In this document: positions 10,731 to 21,156 of the stretch, piece by piece
Numbering within the stretch: the stretch's first letter is position 1
How the letters are laid out: every line of letters begins with the position of its first letter
Notes under the pieces: model-generated
Told to the model about the DNA's origin: nothing
What the model saw: only the letters and a program-made list of their open reading frames with translations
The model's database searches: none
DNA from: Rhexocercosporidium sp. MPI-PUGE-AT-0058
Lineage: Eukaryota > Ascomycota > Leotiomycetes > Helotiales
Direction of reading: 5' to 3'
NCBI GenBank assembly: GCA_020746875.1
Contig: JAGTJL010000013.1
Span: 2,046,001 to 2,110,000, forward strand
DNA: 64,000 bases
Translations under genes and position numbers: made by a program

Positions 10731-11330
10731 TCAAAGAGAACAGGTAAAGCTATCTGCAGATGTTGGATCACTAGAACCATCGTACCGTTGTTTTTGGGGA
10801 TAAGGGCAAAGGCTCCTCGTGTTTGTGATCCCTTTCTGATCAGAAAAGCTGACGGGCAGAGTTTCTGGAACGGTACCATTCTCAACCCAGGCACGGAGGG
10901 CATCGAATGTTGTAGGGTGGCCGCCTGGTCCGCCGGAACAGTGTCCCAAGCCTGGTACTTCGAAAAGCCGATAGTGGTCGTGCACATCTGGTATCAAGGA
11001 GGTGACAGAATCAAAGTAACGGGTACAGTAGGGCGCAAAAGGTCTACACACCGCCAAGGTTCATCTAACTACAAATAGTCAAGCGGTTACTTATCAAGGT
11101 TAAAGGTGGCTGAAGACTAACTTCAAGAAGTCAAGCCTACCTTGGCAGTGTGTAGACTTTTTGCACCCTACTGTAGATCCCCCGACAAGAATGACCGGAT
11201 CAGCCTGAAGCGATGTTAGTCTCGTAAGAGTACTCAGGAAGTGGAAAGCAATTCTTACCAAGACATGAAACCCAATCATTTTGCTCCCGATAACTATCAA
11301 CTCACCAATTTCGGTTCAATACCCCGGTGC
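10731..11330 (-). pseudogene. Tannase/feruloyl esterase, C-terminal fragment broken by a MITE
   Basis: On the minus strand the last exon reads PDVHDHYRLFEVPGLGHCSG, then FDALRAWVENGTVPETLPVS and CPYPQKQRYDG. This is the C-terminus of secreted tannase/feruloyl esterase B proteins; the His of GLGHCSGG is the catalytic histidine of the family. Skipping the MITE joins ADPVILVGGST to RYFDSVTSLIPDVH in frame. A 54-bp intron (11205-11258, GTAAGAA..TTCAG) joins GSKMIGFHVL to ADPV. Upstream of about 11330 the frame meets a stop and the esterase sequence cannot be followed, so roughly the first three quarters of the enzyme are missing. It would have cleaved phenolic esters of plant material outside the cell. 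Confidence 0.82.
11026..11173. mobile_element. 148-bp MITE (Tc1/mariner-type TIRs) inside tannase exon
   Basis: Inverted repeats of 35 bp (11026-11060, 11139-11173) start CAGTAGGG and differ at only three positions, all C/T or G/A transitions. TA stands on each side (11024-11025, 11174-11175). The remaining 78 bp carry no ORF, so the element is non-autonomous. Confidence 0.85.
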
Positions 11331-11679
11331 TGACCTTGGCATCTGCATTTTACCCTAGAAATGTAACCGTTGGATACGCTCCAATGCAACATTCTGGGGT
11401 TTTCAGCCGCTTGGCAGTAAGCCACAACGGTTTTTGGGACATGTCCACCAATACGGGTCCACCTTGGCAAGGCTGTGATATTTCCCCGCTAGGGATTGGC
11501 TAATTTTATGCTTAATCTTGTGAACCCTGGAAATATTGGGGTTTGGTGGCTGGCGTTCTCTCACTTCTTATCTGATCTAATTTGATAAAGGTGGAAAATA
11601 CGAGGATACAAATACCTCCCATTTTCGTCGATTTTGAGAAAGCTTGGGGACTAGAGAATAAATTTCATTCACGTTTGAA
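11331..11679. other. Intergenic; 5' region of the secreted-protein gene
   Basis: Between the tannase relic and the next start codon. No TATA box is evident and no gene was recognised. Confidence 0.4.
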
Positions 11680-12165
11680 ATGCGGATCTCACTCCCCAAC
11701 GCCGTCAATGGCCTCGGATGCCTATTATCCCTCATCTCATCAACAACTGCAGCATGCAATGCAAACAATTGTCTCCGAGCTCTTCAAAACCCAACTTTCA
11801 CATCTTCCGCGACAGTTTTCTGTAAAGCGTACACGAAATCTAATAATCCGTACCCGACAGCTATACCGAAAGAATTGAAGAATTGTAATGGGGAGGCGGC
11901 GGCCATAAGTTCGGCTTGTTCTTGTTTCTTACCTGTCGCTACGATCACGTCGAGGACGTCATCGACGCTTACTACGAAATTTTCTAGTGGGAAGTCGAGT
12001 AACGTCTGTCCCTGCGTCCCGAGACGCACCCTGTCACGAGACGAATCTACGGGTTTAGAATCACAAAATTTTCCTTGGCAAGTCTACGAAGTTGTTGTTC
12101 ATATGTCACTTTCTTTAACTATTTGTCCCCTAGGAGATCACTTAGCAATAAGAAATAGGCTTTAG
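11680..12165 (+). CDS. Small secreted protein with CNANNCLRAL motif, possibly truncated
   Basis: A 161-codon frame starting MRISLPNAVNGLGCLLSLIS, a likely signal peptide cut near STTAA. The mature start, ACNANNCLRALQNP, followed by FCKAYTKS and SACSCFLP, matches a cysteine pattern (C..C.......C.......C.C) often seen at the N-terminus of secreted fungal proteins of unknown function. After about residue 90 the sequence is Ser/Thr-rich and then loses recognisable character (VPRRTLSRDEST...), so the frame may run into an unrecognised intron or be a relic of a longer protein. Location would be extracellular or cell wall. No function can be assigned. Confidence 0.5.
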   Translation: MRISLPNAVNGLGCLLSLISSTTAACNANNCLRALQNPTFTSSATVFCKAYTKSNNPYPTAIPKELKNCNGEAAAISSACSCFLPVATITSRTSSTLTTKFSSGKSSNVCPCVPRRTLSRDESTGLESQNFPWQVYEVVVHMSLSLTICPLGDHLAIRNRL

Positions 12166-13359
12166 CTAGTCATACTATCGATCATTTTGATGACGCCACC
12201 GATCGCTGATTCGGCTGTTCCCCCCTGCTTAACCGCGACCATTAGAGTCTCTTCAAAATTCGGAGCACTTGGGGAAAGGTTCCATATCCAAAGAATATGG
12301 CTCCGAAATTTGAAGACACTCAGAGAGGGAAAAATTGCATTCCGGGAGTTACTCCGGTGGTGAGGAGGGGGGCGACATGTTTCAGTGCTTAGTAATATAA
12401 ATTAGCCCAGCGACAACTATACTATGTTCACGCCCGGGCTCGCTATGTTTACTCAGTTACGATTTTCAGGTTCGGTCACGTGTGTGGCGTAAGAGCATCC
12501 GGGCAGGCGGCAGCAGGCTGGTGCCTGATCGTTTAGAGCGTTGCCTCTTTGTCCCCCCCACATCACCATCGTGCAAGTAGGGCAACACTGCTCTGTGCAG
12601 AACGGTTTTGGAAGAAAAGAAAGAGTTCCGTTTCATGCACAGGCAGCTATCGACGGCAGATAACCACCAAAAGTTGGCCGCAAGAGAAAATGGCCGATTT
12701 TGGCGCAAAAGGCAAAAGATCGGCCACATTTTGCTCCGCTTATGACATTGGGATAGCCTTCCTCACGTGGTTCACCGATTCTCGTCCGCCAACAAAACAC
12801 TGCTACGTGGTCAGGCAATTGGCCATCAATACCCTGCTACTTCGCGTCTTATTCGCCGTTGCAGCTGCATCATACGACATCAGTTCTAAAGCCATAGAAT
12901 TGCTGACTTTGAAGCTAAGGTCGTAAGCCTTCTCTTCGACAAATCCCAGTGGATTCAGGATGCCTAGGCTCTCGGTCTTTACGAAGTCCTCATCGAACCA
13001 ATGCGCGTGTATTCCCAACTCTATTCAATTGACCTATTTCGATTTTCCGCATATTTTTGGGGTTCCGTGGTCATTGGTAGCCTCACTTCATGGTGGCATC
13101 GAGGCGTACAGCGAGGCAGAAGGCTGTATTTAAACCTACTGGCCAATGGCCTGTATCACAAAGTCTGCCTGATTTTTGGCTGAAAAATATTTCAATTGAT
13201 AGTCTGCTATTCAACCATGGGGTGTGTCTATTTTGCAAGCCGACCTCTTTACTTATCATTACCATAATTTCCACTCTCTATACAGACTCTTTCAGATCCT
13301 TTCGATTCCAGAGCATTATTATTTCCAGTGTATCCAAGGAATTGGAGGCTGTTATCACG
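12166..13359. other. Intergenic, upstream of the von Willebrand A gene
   Basis: Contains the hairpin at 12250-12316 and several short frames on both strands that I regard as chance. The large frame of the next gene is open from 13090, but its first 90 codons do not look coding. Confidence 0.45.
12250..12316. repeat. Inverted repeat / hairpin
   Basis: Arms TCTTCAAAATTCGGAGC (12250-12266) and GCTCCGAAATTTGAAGA (12300-12316) pair with one mismatch. A second 6-bp pair (CCATAT 12282-12287, ATATGG 12295-12300) overlaps the right arm. Confidence 0.6.
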
Positions 13360-15825
13360 ATGGCCCAACGACTCCAAACAGCTAATCTTCAAGACCTTGG
13401 AGATGTCCCAATCTGTATTGCCATTGATAAATCAGGCAGTACATATGGACGGACCTTAGCAGAAGAGGTCACGGTTGTCCAGAGGATATGCTCCCTTGTC
13501 TCTCCACGCAATGAGAGTCCAGCACAGCTCCTTCCTTGGTGCGATAAAGTTGAGAGGCCAATACAGCTCCCCACTGAGTCCCGGACAATGAACAACCTTA
13601 TTTCGGAAGGTGGCACCAATCCTTCGATTCTCTATTCGGAACCGGAGTCTCTTCAAGCCCTGAGAAAGTGTGGTCTCTGGTTCTTATTGACCGATGGTCA
13701 GATCGAGGATACGTTGGTTCAAGAATTTGCCGTCAGCACAGCGGAGCTTGGCTTGCACGGAACTGCCTGCATCGTGATCATCTTCGGGTCAATGATGGAT
13801 GGACGTCCGGCAACTTGTGATGTCTCTGTTGGAGTTGCAGCGTATGCTGTTGCGCCAGACTGCTTATTCCTTTTCCACGATATTGCGACCAAGGGGGTCT
13901 TCATAATGCAGGCTAAGGGTTGTTTCAAGGCATTGCTTGTCACAAGGGGTTCTGTTCCAGTCCAACCTGTGCTGAACAAATATACGACATGGGCAGAGTT
14001 ACCAACAATGGACTATGATGACTTGGCGAAGGTCCAAATCGCGCCGCCGAGGAAAATCTCCTCCGATGAATTCGCATTCCAGGACGGGCTTGTCATTGAT
14101 CTGAGGGATTTATATTCAGGCCAAGTCGATGACCTTGTTGTCGAGGAGATCGTAAAGAATCAAGATAATCTGAAGTCGCTGGTTATCGCAGAGATGGCTA
14201 AGGGAACAGGACGCGATCTGCAAAAATGGCTGGATAGCCAACAGAGTCCCAAGACAGAGCTCAATCTTTCACGACCAGATATGGGAGGAAAGGCACAAGA
14301 GCTTGTGACGCGGCTTTTGATGCGACTGGAAGCCAATGACAAAGAAGAGCCCCTCGATTCGATCCGACTTTCATTGAGAGAAGCCCACCAAAAGAATCTC
14401 TCCTTCTTTGCGCAAACCGTTCGAAATCACCTCGACGAAGTCTCTTGCTTTGGCTCCTTCCAGAGAAACATACGTTTTGCCCGCACGTCGAGTCTAGATT
14501 TTGACTTCACAGGTGAACGCTCAATTGGCTATGCTTATGATGTTGAGGAAGATGAGGATGCAGCTGCGCCGCTGCCGTCTATACTTAAGCTTGACAAGTC
14601 CTTCTCCCCACACGGAGATAAAGCAGCACCAGCTGACAAGTTGGGCTGCACGTTTCTTCCAGGATTTCGCCGGCGGCCAGACGGATTTAATTCAGAGTTC
14701 ACAGGGGTCTGCATGTTGTGCAAAGAACATGCTATCCTCACCATATTAACGAAATCCCCGCCAGAAATGATAACTTCTGGTTTTCCCGCGAAGGGAGCAG
14801 GTGCTCCACTGGCGTTTCCTTTGGCAATGAGCAGTTTCGCAGAGACCGACATTATTTCGTTCTTCGTCTGTTGCGATCCATGCGCCCTATATCTTGTCAA
14901 AAATTGCACGTCTCCTTTGAAGGACGTAGTGACAGGAGCCTTGCCCTTGACAAATGTCGAGGAAAATTTGCCAGCATGGATCGATGTTGTCGATGTGGCT
15001 CTCAAAGGAAGATTCCGGAAGACAGACCTTTCAACACTTCTGGTGGCAATATTAGACAGGAAGATTCTCGAGAATCGAAGTTTGCCTCCTCGCGCAAAGC
15101 CGAGCGACGGTGTCACGTATCAGGATGCTTTGATTTGGGCCAAGAAGGAGTTGGCCAAGTTCTCAGAAGTTCCACTTACTCTGTCGCCCTCTTTTCGGAG
15201 CCGACATAGTTCACCCAGGAGCATGGGGAACCGAAAAGATAGCAATCTGTGGACGATAATATCAGATCAAACATTGATAGATCCTGGTGAAGAGTCCAAT
15301 CTCGATATTGCTATGCTTCGATACCCCGTTCCAGGATTCATGGTTCTCATTCGATTGATGCGGGACAAGGGAACTTCTGAAGAGCAACTGAAAGTCCACA
15401 TGATTCAGAGACTGATGTATGCGATCACTGAGATGTACTTTGCTCCGGCCGGAACAAATACCATGAGGAAGTCGCTTCAGAATCTGCTTTCGGCAGATGA
15501 CATCAAGCCGAAATTTTCCAATGACACATCTCAGGGGGGTGACTTCAAACTTAATATTTCAACGGACATGCTTGCGTCGCACCAGCTGATTGATGCCAAC
15601 ACATTGACGAGTTTTCAGACAATGGATGGCTTCAAGCATGCTGAGGAGGGGACCAGACCAGCTATGGCTGTCTACCTGCACGCACTTTCTCTCAAGGGTC
15701 CGAGTTATTGTTCTGCCATCGACTACTTTAACTCATTGAAAGTGCATGTAAGCTTGGGGAGAGTCATTATCAAGCCTTTTGCAATCAGCGAGGGATTGGC
15801 GGCCGATCTTATGCTTCAAATCTAG
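13360..15825 (+). CDS. Von Willebrand factor A domain protein, large, unknown role
   Basis: An intronless frame of 821 residues if started at the ATG at 13360; the frame is open from 13090, but codons before 13360 look non-coding. Residues about 15-205 form a vWA domain with a complete metal-ion-dependent adhesion site: D23-S25-S27 in AIDKSGST, T86 in GGTNPS and D112 in LTDGQ. Further on are paired cysteines CMLC (about residue 450) and CCDPC (about 503), which could bind a metal. A charged linker lies around 390-410 (DVEEDEDAAAP). No signal peptide or membrane helix is apparent, so it is probably cytosolic. vWA domains mediate protein-protein contacts in large complexes, but the rest is not recognised and no partner is obvious among the neighbours. 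Complete, with no lesions seen. Confidence 0.8.
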   Translation: MAQRLQTANLQDLGDVPICIAIDKSGSTYGRTLAEEVTVVQRICSLVSPRNESPAQLLPWCDKVERPIQLPTESRTMNNLISEGGTNPSILYSEPESLQALRKCGLWFLLTDGQIEDTLVQEFAVSTAELGLHGTACIVIIFGSMMDGRPATCDVSVGVAAYAVAPDCLFLFHDIATKGVFIMQAKGCFKALLVTRGSVPVQPVLNKYTTWAELPTMDYDDLAKVQIAPPRKISSDEFAFQDGLVIDLRDLYSGQVDDLVVEEIVKNQDNLKSLVIAEMAKGTGRDLQKWLDSQQSPKTELNLSRPDMGGKAQELVTRLLMRLEANDKEEPLDSIRLSLREAHQKNLSFFAQTVRNHLDEVSCFGSFQRNIRFARTSSLDFDFTGERSIGYAYDVEEDEDAAAPLPSILKLDKSFSPHGDKAAPADKLGCTFLPGFRRRPDGFNSEFTGVCMLCKEHAILTILTKSPPEMITSGFPAKGAGAPLAFPLAMSSFAETDIISFFVCCDPCALYLVKNCTSPLKDVVTGALPLTNVEENLPAWIDVVDVALKGRFRKTDLSTLLVAILDRKILENRSLPPRAKPSDGVTYQDALIWAKKELAKFSEVPLTLSPSFRSRHSSPRSMGNRKDSNLWTIISDQTLIDPGEESNLDIAMLRYPVPGFMVLIRLMRDKGTSEEQLKVHMIQRLMYAITEMYFAPAGTNTMRKSLQNLLSADDIKPKFSNDTSQGGDFKLNISTDMLASHQLIDANTLTSFQTMDGFKHAEEGTRPAMAVYLHALSLKGPSYCSAIDYFNSLKVHVSLGRVIIKPFAISEGLAADLMLQI

Positions 15826-15927
15826 TTTTCTTTCATTTCGTAGACTTCTCGAAACTAGCCACCTATGACGTATATTCACAATCAAAATCTTTTGGTACCT
15901 GAAAATGATCATTAATTCATCCCAGAG

Positions 15928-16689
15928 CTATGAGAATGTGGAGTCGGATGCCCTTGACGAGTAGGCAGCAGGCGTAGGTGGTGGTAGGTGAGGTGCATCT
16001 CCCCATGTAGCACTGTACAGTGACACCGATCCCCCCCAAACTTCCTCCTCAGTATCCACAACAACATTCCTTATGCTAGGACTTTGTCGCACAAAACTCT
16101 GCCCATCTTCCACTTCCCGCGAAACAGGTCCGCTGACCCGTGCAGCCGACACCACCTTTCCGACTTGCGCCTTCGTCACCGTTTCCTCCAACTTCTCCAA
16201 GCTTACAACTTTTGCAAGGCGTTGGGACAGTTCTTTGCGAAGCGCCTCCAACCGATCCTCATCCATCAATTGTCTCTGCCTTGAGAAGCTTGTCGATCTG
16301 TCTGGTGTCTGATCTATCCGCCACTGCGCTGGTCGCAGAGTCAATGCATCGGCCGTCATTTGTCGACCTTGCTGCTGCCTTAATCTATATTTCCAGTCAT
16401 CCGGTCCTCTCGTCAAACCTCTGCCCATATTTGTATCTCTCCTCGTTTTAGCTGGCTTAGTGGGCAATAGCCAGGAGGACGGCAGATGCGTCAGATATGC
16501 GCTTGGAGGTGCGCTTTCCACAGGAGCAGGAATGGGCGTCAGAGGACGAGGAGTCGTCTCGTCTTCGATATCGACATCGCATGGAGGTGTCGTCTCGTAA
16601 GGAGGATTTAAGGTGTCCACATCATCTTCCTCTTGGACTATCCAATTCGACGAAAACGATTGATCGTAGCTCGGGAGGCTGAGACTCAT
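15928..16689 (-). CDS. Hypothetical Pro/Ser-rich protein with a coiled-coil segment
   Basis: A single 253-codon frame from the ATG at 16689, convergent with the vWA gene (about 100 bases between stops). The N-terminal 80 residues are acidic and proline-rich (NPPYETTPPCDVDIEDE, PLTPIPAPVESAPPSAY). A basic Arg/Gln-rich part follows (KYRLRQQQGRQMTADALTL), then a likely coiled coil around residues 140-175 (DEDRLEALRKELSQRLAKVV). The C-terminus is again low complexity. It is predicted to be intrinsically disordered and intracellular. No family recognised. Uninterrupted length and start context make it a likely real gene. Confidence 0.6.
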   Translation of the reverse strand: MSLSLPSYDQSFSSNWIVQEEDDVDTLNPPYETTPPCDVDIEDETTPRPLTPIPAPVESAPPSAYLTHLPSSWLLPTKPAKTRRDTNMGRGLTRGPDDWKYRLRQQQGRQMTADALTLRPAQWRIDQTPDRSTSFSRQRQLMDEDRLEALRKELSQRLAKVVSLEKLEETVTKAQVGKVVSAARVSGPVSREVEDGQSFVRQSPSIRNVVVDTEEEVWGGSVSLYSATWGDAPHLPPPTPAAYSSRASDSTFS

Positions 16690-17128
16690 TTAGCGGTGAG
16701 TTTCATGGAGGAGAGTGATGCTTTATCAGAGCAAGAACTTGTTAGTTATTCGAAGAAGAATAATTGTGTCGTGTTTTCAGATTTGGGCACGTTTGGGCTT
16801 CCAAATGTGTTTGCAGTGCAGTCGTTGACGGAAATGCAGGTAGGTGCTGAATGTGAAGATCCGGCAGACTTCCAGGTTGACTGTGTGGCGGACTGGTAAG
16901 CCTTTTGAGGCGCAGCTGCATGCGCTCTTGATTGACAACACCAGCTACAGCCTCACTTCTACCTTGAGAAGGTGGTTCGCAATTGCGGTTTGCAACGAGC
17001 GCTAGCTGGTAATATCATGCAAATAAATATATTCAATACGGACCAGGTGGTTTCCAAGCGGAGCACCATTTGATTCCACACATCAGTACCACCACTCGCC
17101 AAGAGCTGACGAACGAGGGCTGCAGTCG
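16690..17128. other. Intergenic, divergent promoter region
   Basis: Between the disordered-protein gene (minus) and the CorA-like gene (plus). An 88-codon plus-strand frame overlapping it (16633-16899) has no recognisable content. Nothing else seen. Confidence 0.4.
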
Positions 17129-19327
17129 ATGTCGTCCCCTCCTTCTGAGTATCTTGGTTCCGATCGGGGTTCTCGCAGCTCGAGAATGAATAGGCAATGG
17201 CCTTTTAGTGTTCCTTTGTATATGCCTCATCTGTACGTTCAGCGTTTTATATCTCAAAATGCTTCACAAGAATTTCATGGTTTCTTCGAGCATGATTGGT
17301 CGAACCAAAAGTAATATTGTCGGTGCTCAGCGAGAACGGGGGTATCGTACAGCATAGCTTGAAAGCTTTTGAAGCGTCCTTGCTGTCGAGCAGCACTTCC
17401 GTGAGGCATGTGAGCCTACAGAACTCGAGTGGTAAGTCTGGTCAAGGTTTTCGACCAAGGGCTTGGGCTAACTACGGAAGCAGTCAACGACGAGACACTC
17501 GATGGAGATGCCTTGGAATCAAAGCTTAGGGTATGCCCTTGAATCTATTTCTCATAAATGAATTGCTTGTTGACACTATCTCGGACTCGCAGAGCAACGA
17601 TCCGCGAAACACCACAAGATCCGACTTCTTGTGAGTCCCAGATATATTAAAAATCAATGACTTAAACTGATATGAGAGCAGCTTCATCAACCGCTACCTC
17701 GTCAAAGATAATGACACCCCGCCTGAAGATTCCAACAAGCTGCGCCTCTCAAAGAATTCCTTCCGCCTCCTCCAAACTAAATTCCACTTCTCTCCAACCT
17801 TCATCTCCTCGCTCGCAAACCTCCACAAGCCACTTCAAAGATCGATCCCCACCAACCCTTTGCCAAACAACACCCCAGGATCATTCAACTACTGGATCAT
17901 CCTCCCCGTCCGCGTTCAAGTCCAATGCTCCAACAAAAAGAAATCCCACATCGCAAGCACAGCAGGCCGAAGCCAGATGAATCCCCTGAATTATCTGCAT
18001 CTCTCCGGCCCAGGGGTCGACATACGAGGCTCGTGTATTGCGATTCATTATTTTTATGATGAGGGAAAGAAAGTTGGGTCGACAGTGGTATTTAATTGTC
18101 AGGATGGGAGGTGGTGGAAGGTGGTTGAGGAGCCGGTGGTGAGGATTAAGGAGTGCATGGGGATGGTCGGTAAAGGGGCAGGAGGACATGATCCGTTCTG
18201 TACGCAGGCGGTGTGGTTGACGAGTGCGGTGAGGTGGTGGGGAAATGCGTTGAATAGTTTTAATGATCAGTTGATTGCTTTCGTGGGTCTTGTCTACCGT
18301 CACCCAATTTTATGCATAGATGATATAGAGGAAGCTAGACTGACACTAGAACAGGAAGAGAGCCTGCTCATCGAACAACAACCAGTAGATGGTGAGTTCA
18401 GACTCAATAGCGAGATGAACCGCGCACTTCATTGCATGGCAGCGCATTTGCATCGGTATAGCTCTGAACTGGTACTGATGACTGAAATCGTGGATGATGT
18501 GAGGAAGTATAATAGTGCTTTTCATGAGATGCTCGTGAGGTTTGGGTTGAGATCTGAGAACGAAGAAAGTACTGTTATGACGGGCATTGAGCAGATATCT
18601 TCTCAAGTCTCTGCACTTTGTGGGTTTAGGAATGAGTTGCAGTTAAAGACGGACAACGTTCTTGCCTTGGTATATCCTTCCTTTCTTGCCCGTCCAGGTC
18701 TTCGAAAATTTACTGGCACTAGTCACTGACTTCGATCCCCTGATGTGCAGCTAGTTGACAACAACCAAGCCCTGAATGACCTTCTCCTCCTCCAAAACAG
18801 TAATTCAATGCAAGCAATCCTCCACGCAACCCAATCGGAAGCCGAACTCTCTCGACAAATCGCCTCTCAATCCCAGCAAGTTGCAGAACAAATGCATCGT
18901 ATCCTCCAAGCTACAGAGAAAGAAGCGAAGAATTCGGGGAAGATCGCGAGACAGAGTCAGAAATTGAGCGAGGGGATGAAAAAGGATAGTGTGGCTATGA
19001 AGACGATTGCGTTGTTGACGACGGCGTTTTTGCCGGGGACGAGTTTTGCTGTGAGTTGACCCCGCTGGAGCTCGAGTGCTCTCCACAAAGTGAGTATATA
19101 TATGAAGCTGATTAATGGCATAGGCTATTCTTTCGATGCCTTTCTTTGCGAATAGTGACTGGATAAAGAAGGTGAGTACGTTTTGGCTGTGGATAGCCCT
19201 GACGGTGCCAGCGACCACGCTGTGCTTTCTGTTTTATATGATCTGGAGTAGGAAGGAAAACAAGCGGAAGCAGGATGATGTAGAGGAGGAGGAAGCTTAT
19301 GAGATGGGTGATGCTGGTGTTCCTTGA
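17129..19327 (+). CDS. CorA-like membrane protein (fungal), one-base frame discrepancy in exon 1
   Basis: Exons 17129..17431, 17481..17530, 17593..17630, 17682..18669, 18751..19050, 19124..19327; introns of 49-81 bp are GT..AG. The body contains DALESKLRSNDPRNTTRSDF and FINRYLVKDN, then a long helical part (QALNDLLLLQNSNSMQAIL, EKEAKNSGKIARQSQKL). The C-terminal hairpin has two membrane helices: TIALLTTAFLPGTSFAAILS and FWLWIALTVPATTLCFLFYM. The layout is that of fungal CorA-like proteins, but the GMN filter motif of true CorA Mg2+ channels is absent, so magnesium transport should not be assumed. Oddity: exon 1 reads HDWSN in one frame and PKVILSVLSENGG in the next, near 17306. One missing C in a short C run would explain it and give 627 residues. 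Confidence 0.8.
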
Positions 19328-19700
19328 CCACCGCTGCATGAATATTTGGATTTCGCTCTGGTCTCTTCCAAATGTGAAGTCTCTCTGAATACCATCTGAG
19401 TGTAATAAAAAATCTTTACTATCAAGAGAAACTGCATCGGGATTCTTCTACCAGCGTGGCCCAGGAGGACGAGAAGAAAAGTATCACCACGTAATATTAA
19501 CTTGCTCCCTTGCTCATTGTATGACCATTGCGGAAAGAACTGCTTAAAATTTGTAACTTGCCAAAAATAGCTTATAAATGGCAATTGGATAGCATGGGAA
19601 TAAGGCGATATTCTCCAGACTGCTGGAGTAGCACAGAGTACTTACTTTAGTCACTTAATTGAGCTCAGAGGAGCCTTCTTTTCTCTTCAAGAACTTCACA
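19328..19700. other. Intergenic, 3' of the CorA-like gene
   Basis: AATAAAAAATC at about 19404 could serve as a polyadenylation signal for the CorA-like gene. No coding content recognised. Confidence 0.35.
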
Positions 19701-19710
19701 TCAAGTCCAA

Positions 19711-19990
19711 GTGCAAAGCTCTGTAGCAACAATATATTGTCTCACGTCATATGACAATAGCGTTACAAGCTTACAGTTCGATGACCAGAGAGTAGTCAGT
19801 GGAGGCAGCGATGGCAAAGTCAAGATCCAGAATCTTAAGACTGGTCAGCTAGTCAGAATTGACTGCGCCGGCGGATGTGATGTAGAGGGTCATGTTTGAG
19901 GAGGAGAAGTGTGTAGTAATGGCTAGCCGATCAAATGGGACAACGATAGAGGTAGTTGTCAGAAAGGCACTGCGTTGGGCACAGATTTCA
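19711..19990 (+). pseudogene. WD40-repeat protein fragment (F-box/WD40-like)
   Basis: The frame reads VTSLQFDDQRVVSGGSDGKV then KIQNLKTGQLVRIDC. This is one WD40 blade (normally KIWDLKTG; here the W of the WD pair is Q) as found near the C-terminus of F-box/WD40 proteins. After a stop at 19897 the next frame continues FEEEKCVVMASRSNGTTIEV, the usual following strand, so at least one frameshift is present. No upstream blades or start were found. A decayed gene fragment. Confidence 0.65.
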
Positions 19991-21156
19991 GAGCCATAAC
20001 CAGTAGGGTGTTCGTAGGCAGAATATCATAGGCAAATGGAATAGTCGTTGTCAAACCAGAAAATGCCCCGTTCATCAATAGCTATGGCCGTGCCTGGACT
20101 TCTATCCTATGGCCCGATTACAACGTATGTCATGCTCGGTTCCAGCAGCCATGTTAATATGGCCAGCGACCCTCCTCTACTGCGCCTGGTCTGGCTCCTA
20201 TCTACGTCTATATATATAGTCGTATCAAGAAGTGCCTTGCTTGCGTCCTTTCCATGTGTGTGGCTTATTGGCAGCCGCTGCTGCTGTCCATCTCGTGTCC
20301 TCATACCTTCAGTCTCCCCCCAACACATCAATCTGACCCTTCCGGCCCTTCCTGGAGTCCCAGCCCCTCCGTCTCCGTGCTGATTTACTATGTAGCAGTG
20401 TGTTGTGTGAAGAGTTCTTTTGTAGTAGCAGAGTATAGTGCGTAGCGTAGCTGTATAAGGTTCCCCCGGTTTCAAACCGTCGAATTACTGAGGATAAGAG
20501 CTCTCTCGTGATCTGCGCAGACATAGTCGCGTCTCGAAGGGTCGCCACTCCTTCTCCACAAAGGGGCGGCAGTAGGCAGTTGATCAGCAAGAAAGGTGAT
20601 ACTGTTCTGTTCGGCTTTCAGCGCACGGCATTGCATTGTACTGTAACTTAATCGGAGGATGTCGGGAAACAGGAATTTTCTGGCAAGGTACGCGCAGCCA
20701 CAAACGTCGCAGCCACACGTTTAGCAGCCACAAATTTTATTAGAATTTTACCGAGGTTACTATAACCACACCGCCACTGACCACGATCCTTGATCGCTTG
20801 ATTGGAGGAGGTATCAGCCTATCTGGCGATGGCGTATGACATAGCGCACTCTGGCCGCCACAACACTGAGAATAACTTTTTAGCATTGTAATAAAACTCG
20901 GGGATCTATATCTAATCGTTCTATAAGTTTAAAAGGCGAAAAGAGCTTAATGGTGGTGTCGTGGGTCGAGGGGACCTATCACACTATAATAAGAGGCTCT
21001 TTATAATTCAGATGGGCAGCGACGACGCGGTTAAAAAATTTCAGAATTAATAAGTCAGGAGTGTTCGGGAGAGGCATACAACGTAACTAAAATAAAACTA
21101 TATTGGAATTTTGACATATTTGCAGATTTAGAGTCGCTTGAATTCGAAGTACCTAC
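19991..21156. other. Gene-free stretch with probable transposon remains
   Basis: ORFs on both strands at 20048-20590 overlap each other and resemble no family. At about 20694-20735 the motif GCAGCCACAAA/CACACG occurs three times (a short direct repeat). From about 20730 composition is mixed and no frame is open. The right end abuts a transposon terminus. Confidence 0.4.

Noticed and set aside
14501..15209. Long frames on both strands inside the vWA gene (for example 193 codons on the minus strand)
   Set aside because: They are shadows of the 821-codon frame, which has the recognisable domain.
17860..18729. A stand-alone 289-residue gene
   Set aside because: It is an internal exon of the CorA-like gene; upstream and downstream exons join in phase.
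20048..20590. Overlapping frames of 63-122 codons on both strands
   Set aside because: They overlap one another, match no family and lie in mixed repeat-like sequence.
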